A DNA stretch of 64,000 nt from Compostibacillus humi. Lineage in GTDB: Bacteria > Bacillota > Bacilli > Bacillales > Amphibacillaceae. Of the stretch, positions 58,940-64,000 are shown in pieces (within the stretch, counting starts at the first letter, position 1; the number at the start of each line of letters is the position of its first letter). A program made the translations under genes and the position numbers. Location: assembly GCF_014637175.1 (NCBI RefSeq), contig NZ_BMEV01000010.1, forward strand, positions 1-64,000, in the 5' to 3' direction. Below the pieces are notes generated by a model. The model did no database searches and was not told the origin of the DNA. It worked only from the letters and a program-made list of their open reading frames with translations.

Positions 58940-59722
58940 TTGTTGAAAAACAAAAAATGGAAGATTAGCATTGGTATTTTCTTTATGATGATGGCAAGCA
59001 TATTGGCTGCCTGCGGGTCATCCAGCTCCGGAGACGGTGAACTGGAAGATAAATATACCGTCGTTACGGATACGTCCTTCGTTCCTTTTGAGTTTATGGA
59101 AGACGGAGAGTATGTAGGTTTTGACATCGATTTAATAAATGCTGTTGCAGAGGAAGCGGGATTTGAAATCGAGCTGGAAACGACGAATTTCGACGGAATT
59201 ATTCCTGGCCTGCAAACGGGGCAATTTGATATCGCTATTGCCGGAATAAGCATTACAGAAGAGAGGAAGGAAAAAATTGATTACAGTGATCCATACTACG
59301 AATCCGGATTGGCCATCGGAGTAAGAAGCGATAATACAGATATTAACGGGATTGAAGATTTGGCAGGAAAAACGATTGCTACCCGGCTCGGATCCACTAG
59401 TGCGGCCTATATTAAGGAAAATATAGAAGGTGCAACACCAAACGAGTATGACCAGCTGGATCAGGCGTATATGGCAGTTGAAAACGGCAGTGCCGATGCA
59501 ATTCTCTATGATGCTCCGAATGTCCATTATTATATCAATACGACAGGTGACGGAACATTGAAGGTAGTCGGTGATTTATACCAGGCAGAAGATTACGGCA
59601 TAGCCATTACAAAGGGAAATGAGGCGTTGGTGGAAGCGATTAACGAAGCGTTGGCAACGTTAAGAGAAAATGGAACCTATGATGAAATATATGAAAAATG
59701 GTTTGGCACGACACCGGAGTAA
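58940..59722 (+). CDS. polar amino acid ABC importer, substrate-binding lipoprotein
   Basis: A 260-aa solute-binding protein of the GlnH/HisJ (SBP_bac_3) family. The signal peptide ends with lipobox LAAC, then an SSSSGDGE linker. The core motifs are YTVVTDTSFVPFEFMEDGEYVGFDIDLINAVAEEAG, GIIPGLQTGQFDIAIAGISITEERKEKIDYSDPYY and ENGTYDEIYEKWFG at the end, all standard. It is lipid-anchored outside the cell and delivers glutamine or a similar polar amino acid. TTG start behind AGGAGG. A terminator lies between it and the permease gene. Confidence 0.9.
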   Translation: MLKNKKWKISIGIFFMMMASILAACGSSSSGDGELEDKYTVVTDTSFVPFEFMEDGEYVGFDIDLINAVAEEAGFEIELETTNFDGIIPGLQTGQFDIAIAGISITEERKEKIDYSDPYYESGLAIGVRSDNTDINGIEDLAGKTIATRLGSTSAAYIKENIEGATPNEYDQLDQAYMAVENGSADAILYDAPNVHYYINTTGDGTLKVVGDLYQAEDYGIAITKGNEALVEAINEALATLRENGTYDEIYEKWFGTTPE

Positions 59723-59741
59723 TTTAAAAAAATTCTAGCAG

Positions 59742-59778
59742 CAAAGGCTTATCCCCATGACAGATAAGCCTTTGTTTT
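59742..59778 (+). terminator. intercistronic terminator between binding protein and permease
   Basis: Perfect 12-bp stem CAAAGGCTTATC/GATAAGCCTTTG with a 9-nt loop and TTTTC tail. It lets excess binding-protein mRNA be made relative to the permease and ATPase. Confidence 0.75.
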
Positions 59779-59795
59779 CTTTACGAGGTGAAAGT

Positions 59796-60458
59796 ATGAT
59801 TGGTAGATTTGACTGGCTTGGTGTCATTGATTTTTTTCCCCAATTAGGAATCGGGCTTTGCTATACATTGCTTATCTCTGTCGTCGGCTTGCTGATTGGA
59901 TTTGTTCTCGGTGCGATTTTTGGCTTAGGAAGATTGTCGAAAAATAAATTATTCTATAGCATTGCGAGCGTGTATGTAGAGGTCATTCGCGGAACTCCGC
60001 TGTTAGTACAAGCCATCTGGGTCTTTTTTGCTCTGCCGTTAATTATTGAGTACAATTTGGCTTCTATTTCGGCTGGAATTATTGTTATTTCCGTTAACTC
60101 AGGAGCGTATATTGCGGAAATTGTCCGCGGAGCAGTCCAATCCATCGAAAAGGGGCAAATGGAAGCTGGCCGTTCATTAGGACTGACCCATAACCAGGCA
60201 ATGCGCTATATTATTTGGCCCCAGGCTTTTAAGCGAATGATTCCGCCGTTAGGAAATCAATTTATTATCAGCATTAAAGATACTTCACTCCTTTCTGTTA
60301 TTCTCGTGCCTGAACTCATGTTTCAAGGAAGATTAGTAGCTTCTAATTATTTCAATGCGGTGGAAATTTACACGACAGTGGCCATGTTTTATTTAGCCAT
60401 TACTTTAACGTTATCTTTCGTGTTGCGATATGTAGAAAGAAGGTTGAATATTCAATGA
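59796..60458 (+). CDS. polar amino acid ABC importer, permease
   Basis: A 220-aa HisM/GlnP-type permease with five helices. The conserved [19 protein letters not shown] and the EAA loop [38 protein letters not shown] are complete. ATG at 59796 behind GAGGTG; an ORF start 39 nt upstream lies inside the terminator. The last codons overlap the ATPase start by 4 nt. It forms the channel for the amino acid delivered by the preceding binding protein. Confidence 0.91.
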   Translation: MIGRFDWLGVIDFFPQLGIGLCYTLLISVVGLLIGFVLGAIFGLGRLSKNKLFYSIASVYVEVIRGTPLLVQAIWVFFALPLIIEYNLASISAGIIVISVNSGAYIAEIVRGAVQSIEKGQMEAGRSLGLTHNQAMRYIIWPQAFKRMIPPLGNQFIISIKDTSLLSVILVPELMFQGRLVASNYFNAVEIYTTVAMFYLAITLTLSFVLRYVERRLNIQ

Positions 60459-61177
60459 TAAAAGTGCGGCAACTATACAAAAAATTTGGCGACAATGAAG
60501 TGTTGCGGGGAATTGATTGTGAAATGAAAGAAAAGGAAGTTGTCTGTGTTATCGGACCGAGCGGCTCCGGCAAAAGCACCTTCCTGCGCTGCTTAAATTT
60601 GCTGGAAACGATTACAAGCGGAGAAGTTATCATTGACGGCGAGAATATTATGAATCCGAACATAGACATAAATAAAATTCGTACAGAAGTAGGAATGGTA
60701 TTTCAGCAATTTAATTTGTTTCCCCATAAAAATGTCATGGAAAATATTATCCTTGCTCCAATGAAAGTGAGAAAACTCAGCAGGGAAGAGGCGATAGCGC
60801 GCGGGGAAAAACTATTGGAAAAAGTCGGCCTTTCCGACAAAGGCAGGAGCTATCCGCAGCAGCTTTCCGGGGGACAGCAGCAGCGGGTTGCGATTGCCCG
60901 TGCGCTTGCGATGGAACCGAAACTGATGTTATTCGACGAGCCGACATCGGCGCTGGATCCGGAACTCGTCGGCGAGGTGCTTGCCGTCATGAAGCAATTG
61001 GCAGAGGAAGGAATGACGATGATTGTCGTCACCCATGAAATGGGATTTGCCAGGGAAGTAGCCGATCGGGTGCTGTTTATGGATCATGGACTTATCGTGG
61101 AGGAAGGTACACCAGAACAAATATTTACCAGCCCCCGGTCGGAGCGGACGAAAGAGTTTTTGAACAAAGTATTGTAA
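60455..61177 (+). CDS. polar amino acid ABC importer, ATP-binding protein
   Basis: A 240-aa GlnQ/HisP-type ATPase. Walker A is GPSGSGKST (31-39), the Q-loop is [19 protein letters not shown], the signature is [17 protein letters not shown], and Walker B is [40 protein letters not shown] is the His loop. Complete. Overlap of 4 nt with the permease; a terminator closes the operon at 61202. Confidence 0.93.
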   Translation: MIKVRQLYKKFGDNEVLRGIDCEMKEKEVVCVIGPSGSGKSTFLRCLNLLETITSGEVIIDGENIMNPNIDINKIRTEVGMVFQQFNLFPHKNVMENIILAPMKVRKLSREEAIARGEKLLEKVGLSDKGRSYPQQLSGGQQQRVAIARALAMEPKLMLFDEPTSALDPELVGEVLAVMKQLAEEGMTMIVVTHEMGFAREVADRVLFMDHGLIVEEGTPEQIFTSPRSERTKEFLNKVL

Positions 61178-61201
61178 TGTTGCTTTCCTTTAAGGCATGA
61201 A

Positions 61202-61237
61202 AACCGCTTGGCTTGAAAGCCAGGCGGTTAATCTTTT
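61202..61237 (+). terminator. terminator of the amino acid ABC operon
   Basis: Stem AACCGCTTGGCT/AGCCAGGCGGTT (one wobble), 4-nt loop region, tail AATCTTTT. Confidence 0.75.
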
Positions 61238-61685
61238 AAAATGAATATTTCTTTTTTTCCCCATTGCGGAATTCTATTTCTACGTTTATTCGTTCTGCTT
61301 CATTTGTTAAGTGAAAAGCAGAAAAAATTCTTTCTTTCACTTCAGCATCCGAACTATTTTCCTCTAATTGCAGCTGAGAGAAAATGTCATTCAGTTCCTC
61401 CATTGCTTCCTCTCCTGTTAAATGGATACCGAGGAGCATGTTTTTATAAAGGGCTTTTTTGCGGTATGGTCCGTCTTTATATTCGGCAATTATTTTTTCA
61501 TTTTCCACATCTGCTTCCAATTTAAAGTAGGAGAAGGGATAGTCCTCGGAAATTTGTACATTCGTTCCTTGATGATAATCAGGGGCCGGCAGCCGGGGGG
61601 AATCAGAAATAGCCGAACCCATATTACAGCCGCCAATCAAAAGAATCAATAGAAGTGCAGAAGAAAATTGGTGACGCTTATCCAA
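61236..61685 (-). CDS. YusW-like lipoprotein
   Basis: A 149-aa lipoprotein. The signal peptide has lipobox LLIGGC (Cys about 18). After a short linker, PFSYFKLEADVENEKIIAEYK and TGEEAMEELNDIFSQLQLEE, then RIFSAFHLTNEAERINVEIEFRNGEKKKY, follow the YusW domain layout seen in B. subtilis YusW (about 146 aa). Its function is unknown. I took the TTG at 61685 behind GGAGTGG; earlier in-frame ATGs have no suitable site. Confidence 0.75.
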   Translation of the reverse strand: MDKRHQFSSALLLILLIGGCNMGSAISDSPRLPAPDYHQGTNVQISEDYPFSYFKLEADVENEKIIAEYKDGPYRKKALYKNMLLGIHLTGEEAMEELNDIFSQLQLEENSSDAEVKERIFSAFHLTNEAERINVEIEFRNGEKKKYSF

Positions 61686-61910
61686 GGTGAACCACTCCAT
61701 CACTGCAATTTTTGTAATTAGTAATATTGCCAAAAAGGGAGTGAGATAAACCCATTTGTGAAAAACCTTGCTAAAGAATTATTACAACAACTAATTAAGA
61801 TTTAATGCAATTTTAAAAGTTACGAAATGCATTTATTAATTTTCTATATTATACTGTTACAAGATTGACTAGATTGTTAGAATCATACTTTCATAGAATA
61901 GGTGTTTTCA

Positions 61911-63071
61911 ATGAAACGAATCATTTATGTTCTAATGCTCAGCATGTTCGCTATGCTTATCCATGCCTCCTGGACGGCAGCTGAGGAAGGACTAAATATA
62001 GAAAGTGAAGCTGCTGTTTTATTGGAAGGAAATTCCGGACAAGTCCTTTACCAGAAAAACGGAGATCAACAGATGTACCCGGCCAGTCTGACAAAAATAG
62101 CCACAGCCATTTTTGTCATCGAAAACTTCAATTTAGAAGATACGGTAACAGTTAGCGAAGAAGCGGTTGAAACAATTGGAACGAAGGTATATTTAGAGGC
62201 AGGGGAACAAGTTTCCTTAAAAAAACTCGTGCAAGGAATGCTCATTAATTCAGGGAATGATGCAGCGGCAGCGATTGCAGAGCATGTGAGCGGAAGTATA
62301 AAAAACTTTTCCGTCGAATTGAATAAATACTTAAAAGGTACAGTCGGAGTGGAAAATACCCATTTTACGAATCCCCACGGCTTATTCGACGAAGAGCATT
62401 ATACGACTGCCATCGATTTAGCAAAAATTACCCAATATGCCCTTCAAAATGATACGTTTAAAGAAATTTTCGGGACGAAGCAATTGGAATGGGATGGGAA
62501 AAGCTGGGATACAACGCTGCTCACCCATCATTTAATGTTAAAAGGGGAAATTCCCTACGAGGAAGTAACCGGCGGGAAAACAGGATTTGTCAATGAATCA
62601 GGCTATACCCTTGCTACTTCCGCAGAAAATGAAGCAGTAGATTTAATCGTGATTACATTAAATGGAAATAACGAATATGTCGCATATGAAGATACCGGAG
62701 CGCTGCTCGACTATGGATTAAACGGATTTTTTAATCAGACGATTCAACAAGGGACAGAGTATATTACAGAAGAGAAAAAATATACATTGCCGGAAGATGT
62801 TGTCTACACGGTACAAAAGGATCAATCTGTAACGAAAAAAGTGAATGACGAAGGGATGCTGCAAATTGTAAACGAGGAAGGGACAAGCATTACGTCTGCT
62901 GCTTTGAAACCGGTTGAGGAACAAAGTGAGAAGAATCCTGTTTCCAATGAAAAGCGTTCTCATACCGACATTTCACCTTTTTACAATGCCGTTGCCTTTC
63001 TTTCCGTATTTTTCATATTTATGATCCTCGCTATCGTTTACTTAAAAAAGAAAAGCCATATCCATTCATAA
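61911..63071 (+). CDS. D-alanyl-D-alanine carboxypeptidase (penicillin-binding protein 5 family)
   Basis: A 386-aa serine D,D-carboxypeptidase that trims the terminal D-Ala of peptidoglycan stem peptides. The signal peptide (1-24) ends in TAAEE. The active-site motifs are SxxK in PASLTK (Ser 59, Lys 62), SGN at about 118, and KTG in GGKTGF at about 225. A C-terminal domain (about 275-345) and a closing membrane helix (about 357-377) with a basic tail follow, rather than the usual amphipathic anchor. DacF/DacA-like; which form is uncertain. A terminator follows. Confidence 0.88.
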   Translation: MKRIIYVLMLSMFAMLIHASWTAAEEGLNIESEAAVLLEGNSGQVLYQKNGDQQMYPASLTKIATAIFVIENFNLEDTVTVSEEAVETIGTKVYLEAGEQVSLKKLVQGMLINSGNDAAAAIAEHVSGSIKNFSVELNKYLKGTVGVENTHFTNPHGLFDEEHYTTAIDLAKITQYALQNDTFKEIFGTKQLEWDGKSWDTTLLTHHLMLKGEIPYEEVTGGKTGFVNESGYTLATSAENEAVDLIVITLNGNNEYVAYEDTGALLDYGLNGFFNQTIQQGTEYITEEKKYTLPEDVVYTVQKDQSVTKKVNDEGMLQIVNEEGTSITSAALKPVEEQSEKNPVSNEKRSHTDISPFYNAVAFLSVFFIFMILAIVYLKKKSHIHS

Positions 63072-63087
63072 GTGAGCGCATGTCACG

Positions 63088-63127
63088 AAAAACCTCCTTC
63101 AATCATAGGATGTGAAGGAGGTTTTTC
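63088..63127 (+). terminator. terminator of the D,D-carboxypeptidase gene
   Basis: 13-bp stem AAAACCTCCTTCA/TGAAGGAGGTTTT with an 11-nt loop, then T residues. Confidence 0.9.
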
Positions 63128-63159
63128 TCTTTTATCTTTATCGTCAGGAGGGCAATAGG

Positions 63160-63798
63160 ATGTATCCATACTTTCATCTTCGGTCGTATACTGCACCCCA
63201 GCCAATGTTTGTCCCGACGCCATTCGTTTACTACCCGCATCCTTTTGATGCAATGAGACAGCAAGGGATACGGGGGATAGCTACGTGGACCGATGGCGGG
63301 GAAACGACAAAATGCGGCATCCCATGGTCGGATCAGGAATATATGACGGCAGCAGTAGGTGAAAATTCGCCGTTTCGATGTGGGCAAATGTTAAAAATCC
63401 GCAACATGTCTGCACCTTATGGGCGGGAAATTATTGTGAAAGTAGTTGATGAAGTTCCTGGTTACCAGGATAATGAAATTAATCTGCACCGAAGAGCATT
63501 TCAGGCGCTGGGAGTAAATCCGAATATTGGCAGACTAAACATTGAAATTTTCCCATCCCCCCAATTAGAAGAGGAAAAGTGGGGAAAATATTTATTGGAG
63601 GTTACGCAAGCTGCATATCCTGGCTATCAAGTAACTGACTATAAAACGGTAAGAAAGTCGCGTATTTCTGATCAGCAAATTAGAGAAACATATGAATTTC
63701 AATTGCAATCTCCACAGGAAACGATTACTGTTCAAGGTAACGTTATCTATAATCCGAATACAGACCGAATCGTTTCCTTTGATATTAAGGAAATGTAG
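63160..63798 (+). CDS. barwin/RlpA-like double-psi barrel protein with DUF3889 C-terminus
   Basis: A 212-aa protein. The first 35 residues are Tyr/Pro/His-rich without a cleavable signal. A double-psi beta-barrel of the RlpA/expansin type spans about 38-135. Its motifs are GIATWTDGGETTKCGIPW, a central Asp in VDEVPGYQDNEINLHRRAFQALG, and two Cys. A DUF3889-like C-terminal domain (about 140-212) follows, with YQVTDYKTVRKSRISDQQIRETYEF. Such proteins occur in spore-forming Bacilli; a cell-wall or spore-surface role is inferred. ATG 63160 follows CAGGAGGG. Confidence 0.72.
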   Translation: MYPYFHLRSYTAPQPMFVPTPFVYYPHPFDAMRQQGIRGIATWTDGGETTKCGIPWSDQEYMTAAVGENSPFRCGQMLKIRNMSAPYGREIIVKVVDEVPGYQDNEINLHRRAFQALGVNPNIGRLNIEIFPSPQLEEEKWGKYLLEVTQAAYPGYQVTDYKTVRKSRISDQQIRETYEFQLQSPQETITVQGNVIYNPNTDRIVSFDIKEM

Positions 63799-63801
63799 CT
63801 T

Positions 63802-63826
63802 CTTGGAGAATTTCTCCAAGTTTTTT
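63802..63826 (+). terminator. terminator; nothing further to the window end
   Basis: Perfect 9-bp stem CTTGGAGAA/TTCTCCAAG followed by six T residues. The remaining 174 nt (63827-64000) show no gene or motif I can support. Confidence 0.85.
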
Positions 63827-64000
63827 CAAATAAAAGAGGTACAAGTTGCATTGAATTACGTTTTCATTGTTTAGATTTGTTAATGCGGAGGGATAGGATT
63901 CATAGATTTATAATTCACATTGTTTGTTACCTATCTCTATGTTGTGTAACATAAAATTTGTAACAGATAGATCAGGCAAGGGATTACGGATGGAAAGTAG

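Noticed and set aside
1-64000. Mobile elements, CRISPR arrays, prophage
   Set aside because: No transposase, integrase, phage structural gene or regularly spaced repeats were seen anywhere in the window.

Overview
The window is ordinary chromosome from a low-GC, endospore-forming Bacillaceae species (Bacillus or a close relative). Evidence: strong GGAGG-type ribosome binding sites with frequent TTG and GTG starts, consensus sigma-A promoters, a small acid-soluble spore protein (SspP), a CotD coat protein, SAM-I and c-di-GMP-I riboswitches, CcpA cre-like sites, sigma-54 promoters, and many genes with clear Bacillus subtilis counterparts (metNPQ, maf, ydjGHI, ppaC, acsA, ypsA, yrvL, yusW). I see no insertion sequence, prophage, CRISPR array or rRNA.

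Layout. 0.1-2.5 kb: methionine-type ABC importer metNPQ behind a plain sigma-A promoter with no riboswitch. 2.7-9.9 kb: NCS2 permease, small membrane proteins, a NERD protein with a His/Asp-rich neighbour, SCP2 protein, EamA transporter, flavin reductase, and an unassigned structured transcript at 9.2 kb. 10-15.2 kb: chemoreceptor, CarD-like and MarR regulators back to back with shared operators, DAACS symporter. 15.2-16.4 kb: a 113-aa orphan behind a SAM-I riboswitch, then maf. 16.5-21.1 kb: MMPL exporter, a secreted partner and a TetR regulator. 21.2-26.2 kb: cupin, GIY-YIG protein, DinB protein, and the ydjI-ydjG-ydjH membrane-stress cluster without pspA. 26.2-27.2 kb: an EAL phosphodiesterase under a c-di-GMP-I riboswitch. 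28-31 kb: DAO-type oxidase with DinB partner, ppaC.

31-39.3 kb is an acetate/monocarboxylate block: two DUF485 plus SSS-symporter pairs, a LytS/LytTR two-component system translationally coupled to the first pair, then acsA. 39.3-42.8 kb: sspP, a SulP transporter, and a YidC-family insertase preceded by what looks like a MifM-type stalling leader with a hairpin that hides the yidC Shine-Dalgarno. 42.8-47.4 kb: Dph6-like protein, cotD, ypsA, acetyltransferases, an AbrB-type protein, a YrvL-like protein.

47.5-55.9 kb is a sigma-54 controlled catabolic block. A PAS-AAA-Fis activator precedes agmatine deiminase (perfect GG-N10-GC promoter). A minus-strand operon, also with a GG-N10-GC promoter, carries an M20-type carbamoylase, a class III aminotransferase and an aldehyde dehydrogenase, followed by an APC permease. 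Together these can be read as agmatine to N-carbamoylputrescine to putrescine to 4-aminobutyraldehyde to GABA, with the M20 enzyme standing where a nitrilase-family AguB is usual. A 19-bp motif (16/19 identical) sits before both the activator gene and the operon promoter.

56-64 kb: GNAT protein, tRNA-Ser(CGA), C45-type Ntn hydrolase, lipoproteins, tRNA-Thr(CGT), a polar amino acid ABC importer, a D,D-carboxypeptidase and a barwin/RlpA-like DUF3889 protein.
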